Positions 41,359-52,421 of a DNA stretch of 64,000 nt are shown here, piece by piece. The position numbers were made by a program, and so were the translations under genes. Positions within the stretch are counted from its first letter, which is position 1; every line of letters begins with the position of its first letter. This DNA comes from Selaginella moellendorffii (taxonomy: Eukaryota; Streptophyta; Lycopodiopsida; Selaginellales; Selaginellaceae). The stretch spans positions 1,795,767-1,859,766 of the forward strand of contig NW_003314282.1 in the NCBI RefSeq assembly GCF_000143415.4, written 5' to 3'. The notes beneath the pieces were generated by a model. It did not search any database. It saw only the letters and a list, made by a program, of their open reading frames with translations, and was not told where the DNA came from.

Positions 41359-42699
41359 AACGCTAATTTAATTTAGTTCTTCCTCTTGGCTCGTTTTTTC
41401 AAAAAACTACCCTCTCTCAATCGAAGATATCGTCTTCCACCTTGTATATATCGTCTTGAAGAAATGCCTCCATGTTCCAGCGATTGTTCTAAAGAATTTT
41501 CCACTGATCGCTCAACAAGGACCTGCACTTCCATGGACGAGTTGAGGTTCTCAGACGAGAACAGGCAGACCAGGGCATGACTTATCAATCAAGAAAGAAA
41601 CGACGTACCTGATTGCGCTCTCCCAACATGGTTCTACTTTGTCAAGTTGACTTGGATTGGCATACCAGCCTACATTTCATGGGCGTATAAAATACATCAG
41701 CTATCATCTTATGCCTACACCAATTGGATCCGTAATGTATTTGGCAAGTCAGAGCTGTTGCATGGAATCAGCGCAATTACCCACCTGAAATTTCCCACCT
41801 TCATCATGGCGGGCCTGAAATGCATGGATGTCTTTTGCGCCAGGCTCATCCCGGTCATGGACGCCACACGAGCGATCCTCTGTCACGGCAAGATCATTCC
41901 CCTGGAAAAGCCTCCTTCACGGTCTTTGTACTTAGAGTGAATTGTTATCTTTCTTTGTACTTAGAGTGATGTTGATGGACTTATGTCTTACCGGTTTCCC
42001 AACTGGGAGAGGCTCTAAGGACACTGTCCTTAGCAAAGCCGGCCCCAACTGTGCTTGCCACCTTGGAAGCTCCCACAACTTCTGTTCCTATCAGAAACTC
42101 CAACTCCAGTTCCAACGTACATGATGAGTATGGTGTTAAGAAGGAAGCTCTCGATGGTTTGCCGATGAAGGCCGAGGATGTCTAAGGGGACAAGAGATCA
42201 TGTCCAGTTTGGGGCTTGTGACATCTCAGTGTTCAGACCTGATCTCGACAACACTTATGAGCATTCGCCACCATGGCTCATATGGCAGGGCGACATTGCA
42301 GTGATGCGAATTCTTACGCTATGATGCTCCATAAGTGATGCTGCAGGTGAAGTGGGTGCACAAGATTGTGGTCAAGGGAGGATGATACTTTTGTGACAGA
42401 TTTCTTGCTTGATCTGTGGTGGCGTGCAAGAGGTGGCGGAGGTGTTTGAGAAGCTGCCACATCAGTTGTATGAACACGATAGAAACCTTTAAGGTTCAAG
42501 CTAGTTGGCTGGGGCTCTCGGGCTGTGGCAACAATCCATTTCACTGATAGGATTGAGTGGCATAAACCTAGGCCAATGACGAGTAGAAGTTGAAGATGTA
42601 AACCATCAAACTAATCCAACCTTGTTTCCTCTGAGAGAGATGGCAAAAGAGATTACAGTTTAGTGAGAGTATTAAGAATATTTAAGTACAATACACCTA
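41359..42699. other. Spacer between genes A1 and B1
   Basis: Unannotatable unique DNA that is repeated, with indels, at 53157-54559. No intact frame is conserved between the two copies, so it is probably non-coding or relic sequence. Confidence 0.5.
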
Positions 42700-43422
42700 C
42701 TAGAACATAGCAGCATGTTCAGCCGCGGCTGCAAGGCTGATCTCAGAGATACCAGGAGCAGTCAACTGATTTCTCACCTCGGGTACCTCGAACAACTCAT
42801 TCCAGTCCAGCTTAAGCACACCTTCTGGATCAAGATTGTCCACAGGTCCCCCCCTCGCCTTCACCCAAACGCGAAGAGCCGGAGCACACCCTTTGCGCAC
42901 TTGAATTGCAAGGGCAATCCTGGCACCGGAATTCTCAGCTGCTGTAACCGCATCAAGATCGGCCACCACCTCGGCAATGTCTTCGTTCTGGTAAACAACC
43001 TGGGCAACCAAAACCACCCGAGCAGCGATGATACTTTGACCTGGGGATCTCTCCACCACAAGAACATCAACCTGCTGCAATCGATCCTTGTACTCCACCA
43101 GCCCCCCTGGGCAAACGTCAACCAAGCGATTCCCTAGGGTCTGGACGCCGAGGCCCTCCAGCTGCATCCCTAGTTTCGTGAACCAGTACGTGCGCACGGC
43201 CTCATGGGGCAGGGAGTGATCATGTTGCAGGAAAAGACTCCCGCTATCCTTGAGGTACAGCATATTCAGCTTGTGCGCTCTCGTTTCCAGGTGGAGACGC
43301 CGGAATTCTTCGGGATTGATGATCATTGGCACAGCGACGGGTCCCTTGTTCTTTTCGAATTCCCCCTCCATCGCATCGCACATTCCAAACAGAGAATCGG
43401 CCAGCCCCTGTGACGGCCTCAT
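42700..43422 (-). CDS. Divergent relative of protein A (B1)
   Basis: Intronless, 240 aa. The C-terminal half follows the same pattern as protein A: VDVLVVERS, VVLVAQVVYQNEDIAEV, LDAVTAAENSGARIALAIQVRK against PDLCYF, AVIEVAYRNEGLEAL, VDMWEASGSRLAIGVKI. The Pro-Asp is lost (VD only) and the key Glu is Ala/Gln, so catalysis of PD-(D/E)XK type is unlikely. Homology to A is my reading and needs profile comparison. It is transcribed towards gene A1 and away from the epimerase, with 121 bp between divergent starts. Its partner at 54560-55282 differs at about six residues. Confidence 0.55.
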   Translation of the reverse strand: MRPSQGLADSLFGMCDAMEGEFEKNKGPVAVPMIINPEEFRRLHLETRAHKLNMLYLKDSGSLFLQHDHSLPHEAVRTYWFTKLGMQLEGLGVQTLGNRLVDVCPGGLVEYKDRLQQVDVLVVERSPGQSIIAARVVLVAQVVYQNEDIAEVVADLDAVTAAENSGARIALAIQVRKGCAPALRVWVKARGGPVDNLDPEGVLKLDWNELFEVPEVRNQLTAPGISEISLAAAAEHAAMF

Positions 43423-43543
43423 TAAACCCTGTCCGCTTGAAAGCTTCTAGGTCATGTTGGAAAAGAAGTTAAAATGCCAGAGGAAGAACCCTAAAATTCA
43501 TTTAGGCGGGAATTTTGTTTTTTTTTTTTCCAACAGTGTTCTT
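43423..43543. promoter_or_regulatory. Divergent promoter B1/epimerase with palindromic CCTAAA element
   Basis: CCTAAAATTCATTTAGG at 43490-43506 runs into GGCGGGAATTTT, an E2F-like sequence. The same arrangement occurs at 55345-55361 in copy 2, and a better palindrome at 40565 before gene A1. Confidence 0.45.
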
Positions 43544-45086
43544 ATGCCTAGGTTTTCTAGGTCGATCGCGTCGCCGGCGATGGATTTCGGCAGCGCCGCT
43601 TGTATTCCAGACGCTCTTCCAGCCGCCGGTTCCAGATCCGCGGGGAGCTTCGCAAGGAACTGGAAGATTTCTTGCTCGAGGCGAGGATCGCGATCAGCAC
43701 GGTAATGTCGCATGGCGGAAGGCGCTGGAATCGGTCCGGCCGCGGATCGCGCAGGCGCGGGCACGGCCGCTTGATGTGCTGCTTCACGATCGCTACCACC
43801 AAGCTCGAGGCTGTGGCGAATGTGGCCGTCCGGGTGGAGCTCGCGGATGGGAGCGTTGGATGGGGCGAAGCTCCGACTCTCTTTCCGGTCACTGCGGAGG
43901 ATCAGACTGTAGCTCTGGACCAGGCTGGGCGATGCTGCCGGATGCTCGAGCAGCTTGAGCCAGGATTGAGCTGCATGGAAATCCTTTCCAGCGTTGGAAA
44001 TCTTCTTCCAGGCCACGACTATGCTTCCGTAAAGTATTGCTTCTCATATTTTTCTTTTCTTCTCTTCAAGCTTCTCACATTTTCTTTCTCTACGGCAGGC
44101 TCGAGCAGGGATTGAGATGGCTGTGATCGATGCCGCAGCTCGTAGCGTTGGAATTCCACTCTGGAAATTTTTTGGTGGAGCATCCAACTTTGTCACGACG
44201 GATATCACGGTATTTGGGTTGAGTAAGTGCTTGAGCTGGTTCTTTCTCTTATTTGTAGATTCCAATATGTGAGCCGGATAATGCTGCTCGCCTCGCCATG
44301 GAATATGCTCAAAGAGGCTTCCGGACGGTGAAAACCAAAGTTGGAGGCAGAGATTTGTCGTCCGACATTGCCATGCTCCATGCGATTCGAAGTAGCCACC
44401 CAACTTGCAATCTCATTCTTGATGCATACGAAGGCTACACGTCGCATGAAGCCCTACGAGTTCTACAGGAGCTCCAAGGTGACCAAATCTTTTCTAGTCT
44501 CCAAACTTTAACCATGTTTCTCTTCATGTAGAACAGGGGATCACTCCTATTCTCTTCGAGCAGCCAGTGGCACGCGCAGACTGGGATGGTTTGCGCTCGT
44601 CAGCAAAAAGGCGAGAGAACTCTATGGGGTTCCCGTTGCTGCCGATGAAAGCTGCCGGAGTTTGGACGACGCCCAGCGCATTGCCGACGAGGAGCTTGCT
44701 CCAGTGATAAACGTGAAGCTCGCGAAGCTCGGCGTCCTTGGAGCTCTCGAGGTCATCTCTCTGGCTCGTGAGAACAAGATAGAGTTGATGATTGGAGGCA
44801 TGGTGGAGACCCGATTAGGGATGGGCTTTGCTGCTCATCTTGCTGCCGGATTTGGCTTCTTCAGGTACGCATAACACTTGAGAATCCTCCTTCCTACGAG
44901 TGATTGTTTGTAGATACATCGACTTGGACACTCCCTTGTTACTTGCCGAGGATCCAATCGAAGGTGGTTATCAAGGTGTGTTTGATGCCTGTATCGTTCT
45001 CTAACTTCCTTTTTCTCTTTTTATCAGTGCACTCGAAGAAGTACATTATGACCAATGCTCCTGGACAAGGAATCAACTTAAAATGA
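43544..45086 (+). pseudogene. L-Ala-D/L-Glu epimerase-like, broken copy 1
   Basis: Collinear with the intact gene at 55399-56961. Relative to it, exon 1 lacks 8 bp after GCTCGA (about 43690) and 11 bp after CTTGATGTG (about 43775), and a later exon lacks one base at TGGGATGGTTTGCG (about 44590). Each shifts the frame. The metal-site motif DANEG is DAYEG. Splice sites and the catalytic motifs KTK, EQPV, ADES and KLAKLG remain readable, so decay is recent. Confidence 0.75.
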
Positions 45087-47484
45087 TCATTCTGCTTGGT
45101 TTAGCTTTTTTGCAAAACCAAGTTAATTAACCTAGATTGGCATTATAATGAAATATACCAAAACATATATAATATTAAATAAAAAATTTATATTGTTTTG
45201 AATCTTCTAATCCTTTATAAATTTACAATATGTTACTTTAAAAGCATTTATACTTATATAAGGACTTATATATTATGTACAAAGATTATAGCACTAAAAT
45301 ATTCAAATAAAAATTAGTAGGAAAAATGATAGAAATAAAAACAATTAGTGACATAATAACATATTAGTTTTTATTATACTTTAGTTTTAGATGAAAATTC
45401 ATATTTACTTTACTGTTAAATTATTCAGCACTTTAGAAATCAAATTTATGGAATTATTTATTTTTAAAAAAATATTAACATTATTAAGATTTTATTAAAT
45501 GAGATTAAAACCACTAAATTTTAGTTTGAAAATAAATTAAATATTATTAAATAAACTTTATATACATAATTTAGATTTAAAGTTAATGTTTTAAAGATTT
45601 TAAATGTCTGAAAGAAAGATAAAACTAAAATTTATTATGATTTTAAAATTTTATTATTATATTAATATAAAAATTTTATTCTTTTGAAAAATAGTTAATC
45701 TGGAAAAAAACCATCAATATCAAATTTTTATTTTAATTTTTCAGATGAACAAAGCAGAAATTAAACACTTCTTTTGAGAAATATAAGTTTATGAAATTTA
45801 ATCATAAACAGTTTTACTACATCTATAAACTTTGTAACAAAATATATATACAATGTTTATTCAATGTATCTATTAAAATTTCAATAATATAATATATTTT
45901 ATTTTAAATTGTTTTATTTTGATTACAATTATAAAACTAACTAAAAGTTTTATTTGTATGTGAATATGAAATAACTATACAAATGGTAAAAAATAATATA
46001 GAAGATATAATAATCTTACTTTAAAAAATATATATATTAAATATGGAAAAATATAAAAGTTGATTCGAGTTAGCTGTAATCTTCTTGTGTGGCTGAGATG
46101 TGGAGAAGTCATGGAGTTATTGGATGTTGATGGACGCTTTGTTCGAGACAAGATAGTGAGAGCTTTCGGGTTTGATATCGAAAATAAAACGTTTGCTTCT
46201 TTTTGATTTTCCAATCTCATCATCGTGCTGACATACACTTTCCAGAATCACTAGATATGATGATGTTCTAAAGTAAGTTTTAAGGGGTATAAAGAATTTA
46301 CTAAAAACTATAGTGATACAATAATTTTTTTTTAATAAAACTAATAAATGAAACTCCATAAAAAGTATAGCATAATTGCGTTTCCCCTCACAATTAAAAA
46401 GTATAGTTGTACTATAAGTTGAAAACATTACATATATAGAGATGTTTTTTTATACTGTATAATAATATTATAAGCTTTTAAAATATATACATAGCTCACA
46501 TTCTTTTACTTATACAAAAAATTTCTAAGTAGCTCTAGCATATATTTAAATATTTTAAAAGTTTTCTTAAAACAGTAAAAGAAAGATTAGTTAAAGAAAG
46601 CTAAGAAGTAAACACAATACATAATTATATATACATATATAAAGTTTATAACTATATGTATGTAATACTATATACTAAATATGTTTATCAAATTGAGATT
46701 AAATTTAGTCTAGCAATTTCTGTAAATGAAAAAGGGTATTTACCCCAATGAATATATCCTATATTAGTGGAGGTAAAAGGCATTATGAAGAGCATAATTT
46801 TATTACCTTTATTATTTCTGAACATTTTTTTTATTTGTTCCTTTTTTATTTTATTTAAATCTATTGTAATTGTTTATATGAAATCTATTTTTCCTTTATT
46901 TATATTTCCATACCATCATCCATCAAGAACTATATCTTATAAATACTACTTTATTATCCTCATTCTGCAATGTTTTTTCTTGTTTTTGTATCTTCTTTAG
47001 ATTTAACTTTTGGAGTTATGATTGTTGAGTGTGATTATATATTCATACTACTTTAATGCTTAGTGTGTTTCCATCTTTAGCTTCCATAAGATATAATTAC
47101 ATGGTCTTTTGTTTTTAAGTCTTTTGCTGTTGTAAAATGTGATTTTAATATTGATTTAAGTGTATTTGAGGAATCTGCTTTAGAAATAATTATTAAGACA
47201 AGTTAAAGATTTCATATAGTGATTTATTATATATCTTTCCATGCCTTTTCAAATTTCTTGGTTCAAGCCACCTTCTTGTGTTTATAAATATTTCTTCATC
47301 TACAATATTTTATTTTCTTGAGATATTAATTTCTTTTGACTTTGACAATTTTACTTTTTAGTTTGATATTGAATTTAGTGTTTCCCATTTTCCTCTAAAT
47401 GATCTGTATTATAGAGTGTTTTTATTTTGTCTTGTTAGTGAAGTATTTAATTAATTATAACATTGAGGATTCCCTTGTTCTAAA
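45087..47484. other. AT-rich flank of duplication copy 1
   Basis: About 2.4 kb of very AT-rich DNA. Short open frames occur but none is conserved as a protein in the copy at 56962-59354. Confidence 0.6.
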
Positions 47485-48060
47485 GAACTCTTTTGTTGGG
47501 GGAACGCAGCAGCAAGGAACATTTCCCAAAAGACTGCCCAAGACTCACGAATCCCTCAGAAGTGTCCGAGCTAGAAACGCTGAACGCGTCACAAGCCTGA
47601 AAAATACTTCCAATCTCTTCGGTGCTTGTGTGCACAACCTCCCTGCGAATCACGAACTTGTAAATGGTGGATGGATGACAATCTCGACAGGCGCACTCAC
47701 TGCCGCTATTGAATCTGAATCTGGATCTATCGAAATCGTGAAGGGTCTCTCTCTCGAGCAACCTTCGAAAGGTTGGCCGTGCCATCTGATGAGAGGAACA
47801 GTGTAGAGTTGCGCTGGCGGCGATGAGATGGGAATGCCGCAGAGGAAGACTTCGTGCATTAGAGGATCCAGGTCGAATCGGCGACAGAGCTCGTCAAGAG
47901 TGAAAACTTTATCCACTTCGACTGGCGTTGTCGCACCCTCGTATCGAGAACGTTGGCGACTAGCGCAAACGGCTTCTCAGAGGATCCGGTCTGGCCCCGA
48001 GAGGCGCCCTTACGTCGAGACACAGAGATCCCCACGAGCTCGACGCAACCTGCCTGCATA
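47480..48060 (-). pseudogene. N-terminal fragment of CR-like effector family, inverted copy
   Basis: Minus-strand frames give FTLDELCRRFDLDPLMHEV, TVPLIRWHGQPF, PFTISIDPDSD, and, after a frame change, TSTEEIGSIFQACDAF. The last part matches the plus-strand fragment at about 51900-51960 and, more distantly, NSEIREILAHCAAYDV in the gene at 48194. The coding frame is interrupted. Confidence 0.5.
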
Positions 48061-48193
48061 TCGTGAGCATCGCCTCATCGTCCAGATCGAAGGCAACACA
48101 CACATCCTGTGTGAACGATGGTTCTTCCAAAGACAAAGCTCTCCGAGTTACGATCGAGTGGATAACAGGTATTGTTTCTGTGTTTGCTCTTAG

Positions 48194-49759
48194 GTGAGCT
48201 TTCGTTTACTTTTTGTTCCAGGTAATTCTTCTTATTACGACAATTCTGAGATTCGGGAGATTCTAGCTCATTGTGCAGCGTACGACGTGACTGGAAATAA
48301 TACTGCAGAGACAATAAAAGGATTTTTACTGAACTTTGACGAACTGAGGGGAAGAATGCCACTGTGCATCACCCCACCAAGGCCAGAGTTCGTCAGAAGT
48401 AATACCAGGTTTGTTTGCTATTAAGTTTATTGGCTCAATTGATGTACACAAGTATTGCAGGTTTGCTCATATGCTTACTGGCTTGATTGACCCGGTCCGC
48501 GTTAAAATGGATGGTGAGAATGCAGTGGTAGCGGACTGCATTCCTTTCCATCGTATTTTCGAAATGCTCACGTCCAATGCTGTGGATGGTGAGATTGCAT
48601 TCTTTTCCATCGCATTTCCCAAATGCTCACATCAGAGGATGTCGCAGATCTCGCAGATCAACAGCTACGGATGCACTCTGCTGCAGATGGGACTGAATCG
48701 TCTTCAAAATCTAAGTCCCGGGTTACGCAGCGATTACTAAAACGCAAAAGGCCAGACATATTAACCGAAGTAGATGGTGTCAGCTGCTTTCTCCTGGAAC
48801 TGAAGGACATTGACATAAATCTGGCTGTGCAAGACCTTTCCCATAAAATCCAACCATTACCTGCTTTCATATATGGTAAGGTGAAGTTTTTGATTTGTTG
48901 TGCTCGCGGAGGTGACAATACGAGATTTTACTTCATGGACGCGATCAGAATGGTAAGATGATAATATTGCTCCTTTTGGTTCTAAGTCTTGTTTCTTTTT
49001 TCTAGAAACTAATAGCGATCACCAACCAATATGACATGTCCAAAATGGAGATTCGAGCTGAAGTCGTCCTATTATACACAAAACTTTACTTTCTATTGTT
49101 GGGAATGCAGAAGGTCGTTAACAGTGGCATGGGGTATGTGCTTTTCTTTAAAAGCTTTTTAATGCTAATGTTTTTCTATTTCCGCAGAACGTTGCCTTTG
49201 AACAAAACGATCTCCAAGACGTATTCGCAGATAACATTAAGTAACACTGTTTGCACAAAACGAATGCCTCGCTGGGAAGCTTATGCGGATGAATTTGGCG
49301 TGTCATTCGAAACAGTTGAGCGGGCATATAAATGCCATTCGCCCTACCTTGTGAGAGCGGTCAGTATCAATCTTACCACAGTTACGAGAAAGGACAAGAA
49401 GGGCAAGAAGACGTCTATTCAAGTTTTTGAAGCAGAGTTGCAGCCTGTTGGTGGCAAGTGGACTATTTCCAGTGAAGAGCAACGATACCTTTGTTCTAAT
49501 AGATTTGGAAGCTGCCATGGATGCAGATTCAGGTGTGACTACGAGTCTTGCCGATTGGACTGCAACAACTCTTGTTGAGAGGGACGGAAAATCACTCTAC
49601 ACAAAGTCGTCTGACCTTCATCAGCTGGGGATACTCCTTTCTAGACTGGCAATTAACGAAGGGCTTCAACTCAGTCAAGAAGGTGAAGCTTTCATTGCAG
49701 ATTTAAGATCACACAGATGCACCGCGTCGGAAATGCTCGAGGAGCACTGGCTGTTTTAA
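48194..49759 (+). CDS. CR/Crinkler-like REase-plus-kinase protein, kinase middle missing
   Basis: About six exons. An N-terminal unit (NSEIREILAHCAAYDVTGNNT, IKGFLLNFDELRGRMPL) is followed by a PD-(D/E)XK nuclease core with the classic signature: KRPDILTEV, then CFLLELKDID (Pro-Asp...Glu-x-Lys) at about 48748-48810, then KVKFLICCARGG. After a linker (YLVRAVSINL) comes a kinase C-lobe remnant: VLIDLEAAMDAD (DFG region), YTKSSDLHQLGILLSRL, ASEMLEEHWLF. The N-lobe and HRD loop are missing, and the frame changes near 49450, so this may be a rearranged pseudogene. REase-kinase fusions are known from Crinkler/CR-type proteins of oomycetes, fungi and some plants. I assign no activity. Confidence 0.55.
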
Positions 49760-50220
49760 ATATTCTATATGAGCATCTAAATTGCTTTTCTGTGGATGCA
49801 TGGTGCGAGCAAGACGTTCTAGATGACTTTCCAAAATTCCCGTCTGAGCAGATTGAAGTTGTGGATGCTCGTCTTGACTCGCTTTCTTGTCGTGGTGTTC
49901 TCTCTTTAGCTCCTCTCTGGTCATCTCTAACCAGTTATCATGGCCTTCAAGCCTGTCCCTAAACGAGTAGCTCGATGACTGAAGCACCAAGTTCTAGTGC
50001 TCCATTGCTTGGACCTGTAAGTTTGGTGACGTTTCTTCCTGCTAGTGAGCGTCAGTATGCTGTTCTCTCCAACCGGCAATTGACCACACTACCTGTGCTG
50101 AGCACTTAGCACTCCAAAAACGGAGTCCCATAAACCATAACACACCACAGTAAGATGAATCTGTGATCGGATCGGATCACCATTGCTGATTTGTGCTATC
50201 ATTTCCTCTCTTAACCATTT

Positions 50221-50786
50221 TTATTTGACCAGCTTTTGACCTGACTTCAGACCGAGGCGATCATGCTCGTAGTCTGGGTGCAGCAAAATTGATACAAAGT
50301 CGAGCGTAAACGAAACAAAAAAAGAACCAACCTGTAAACCAGAGAGGTCATGATCAGACTCATGAGCGAAGAAGAGCTCAGTTGGATGCCGCTGTTTGAT
50401 ACTGGCACCCAGGTATCCATGTCCCTGAAGAAAAAAAGAATTTTTTTTTTCGAGCATCACTAGGGTTGTGCAAAGGGGTCATGGAGGACGAGGAGGAGAT
50501 TTGGATCGCTCACTGCGGCCTGTTGAGGAGCGTCCGGGTGGGGCAAGACGGCCTCCTCCACACCGAAAGGATTTCCCACAGTCCCGTCCTCGTTGAAGCG
50601 TAAACCCACAAATTGAAGAACCTCTAAGCTGAGACTCTCAGTCCCTAGCAACGATTGTCCACAGATTGTGATCGTTGCCTCCCGCGGAAACTCGAATGCA
50701 TCGCAGACACGGGATAGCTCCAGAAATCCTTCGTTTGGAGCCACCGCCCGCAAGAAATCACGGTGCAGGATGTACATATTGCACAA
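50221..50786 (-). CDS. Unknown small gene or fragment
   Basis: A 108-codon frame (50786-50460) begins MCNMYILHRDFLRAVAPNEG and ends DPFAQP. A possible second exon after TTCTTCAG (about 50427) reads GHGYLGASIKQRHPTELFFAHESDH. I recognise no domain. It lies in the rearranged island and could be part of the same minus-strand gene as the kinase fragment at 51028-51655. Confidence 0.3.
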
Positions 50787-51027
50787 CTCTGTCGCAAAAT
50801 CACACCTAGCTAAGCCCCTTTAGAAACCCTAGCCCATTTTATAAGCAACATTTTTATATTCTTTACATTGTCATGTTCAGAAAAAGTGAGTTATGAGCCA
50901 TTGCCATCAGAATTTGTTTTGAGCTTTTCTTTAGATCAATTTCTTTCCTTTCTAGGATCCCTGAAGAGATATAAGTTGAGGGTAGCGCCTTTCCGTTTTG
51001 GCTTTAGTGTGTTCTGGGTTGATCTCA

Positions 51028-51655
51028 TCAAGCTTCTCCTCCAGCATCAACGTTTTCAACTGCCAGAGTCATCATTAACACACAGTAAGCCACTGGACGA
51101 TGAAGGCAATTCACGAAGCCAGAAAAGAGAAGAAGAGCCTTACCATTTTCTAGAGATTTGAGCAAACTCCGCCAGCTGCTGCAAGCGTCTCCGCCATGCG
51201 ATCGCTGGCATAGGTGGCTCTCACGAGTCAAAAGGCATTCCTTTAGCTTTCAAAGCCACGATTCTCCCAGAAGTCGCCCCTGGAAACGAAGAAAAGGGAT
51301 CAAAGGCCAATTACCACGACCAGCACTCCCGTCACGCTCCGCAGAGCAGCATCCACCGACCACGGAAAGATCTCGTCGAAAACGCTCTCTTTCAGATGCC
51401 TTCTGGAACTTGGAGCTCTATAGGAGACCCTCCATATACTTGTTCATCACCAAGCGAGTAGACATCTAAACATCTGAAGGGAATGGATTCGCAAGAACTT
51501 CGGGAGGGATCTCGTCTACCGCCTCGTCCAGCTCCAGGGAGATCCAAAACGGACAAGTAGTCGACAGAAACTATCAGCTTGGGAACCATGAACTCGTCGA
51601 CCAGCACGTTCTTGCCTTTCAACTCCCCGTGATAAACACCAAACCGAGAGCCCAA
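51028..51655 (-). pseudogene. Protein-kinase catalytic-loop fragment
   Basis: Frame 51655-51392 contains GVYHGELKGKNVLVDEFMVPKL, matching the kinase catalytic loop H-G-x-L-K-x-x-N-[IV]-L-[VL]-D (HRD Arg replaced by Gly, Asp by Glu), followed by RCLDVYSLGDEQVYGG (DVYSLG region). Continuations at 51290-51028 are in other frames. No N-lobe is present. The Asp-to-Glu change in the loop would be catalytically severe. Confidence 0.5.
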
Positions 51656-51689
51656 TCACGAGCTCCAACCAAGATCAAGAACACGACGA

Positions 51690-52315
51690 TTGCTAAGTCT
51701 GTGGCATTCCCATCTCATCGCCGCCAGCGCATACACTGTTCCTCTCATCAAAAGCCACGGCCAACCTTTCGAAGATGGCTCGAGAGAGAGACCCTTCACG
51801 ATTTCGGATAGATCCAGATTCAGATTCGGAGCGGTGAGTGAGCCTGTCGAGATTTTCATCCATCCACCATTTACAGGTTCTTCGTTTTCGTGCAGGGGGG
51901 CTTGTGGACACAAGCACCGAGGAGATTGGAAGTATTTTTCAGGCTTGTGACGCGTTCAACGTTTCTAGCTCGAACACTTGGGAGGGGATTCGTGACTTCT
52001 TGCTTGACATCGGCAGTCTTTTGGGAAAGGTTCCTTGCTACTGCGCTCCACCAACAAAAGAGTTCTTTTACATCCATCGCAAGCACCATTCAGATATCGA
52101 AGCCAGACGGGCAAGATGACTTGGTTGTGTTCGCTGATACTCTGCCGTTTTACCAGATACTTCGGAGGCTTACAGAGAGAGGAGACAAAAGACTGCGTTC
52201 TACCATGTCAGCTGACGGAAACAAGGTTTTTCCCCCAAGTTGTCCTAAGTTTTCGAAGCAAAGGAGGGCTTGTTATCGGGTGGAGGTGGAACGCCTTGTT
52301 TCTTGGGCAAGCTAA
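51690..52315 (+). pseudogene. N-terminal fragment of CR-like effector family
   Basis: Plus-strand frames give FRRWLERETLHDF, TSTEEIGSIFQACDAFNVSSSNTWEGIRDFLLDIG, CYCAPPTKEFF and, after a frame change, VVFADTLPFYQILRRLTERGDK. The order matches the N-terminal unit of the gene at 48194 (EIREILAHCAAYDV, IKGFLLNF, CITPPRPEFV, VVADCIPFHRIFEMLT). It also forms an inverted repeat with 47480-47920 and ends just before duplication copy 2. Confidence 0.5.
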
Positions 52316-52421
52316 AAGATTCGAGTTGGGTCAGCGATCGAGCTTCCACCAGCTTTCATCTATGGCGAGGTCGACATTTCTCACTTTCGCCACCCAAATC
52401 CCTAGCCCTAGTTTCAGTGCA

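Larger units (their letters stand above)
40588..47484. repeat. 6.9-kb direct segmental duplication, copy 1
   Basis: Collinear with 52386-59354. Similarity begins at TTTCGCCACCC, about 36 bp before gene A's ATG, and ends after CATTGAGGATTCCCTT. It includes gene A, spacer, gene B, epimerase and AT-rich flank. Gene parts look about 97-99% identical, AT-rich parts lower with many indels. Confidence 0.9.
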
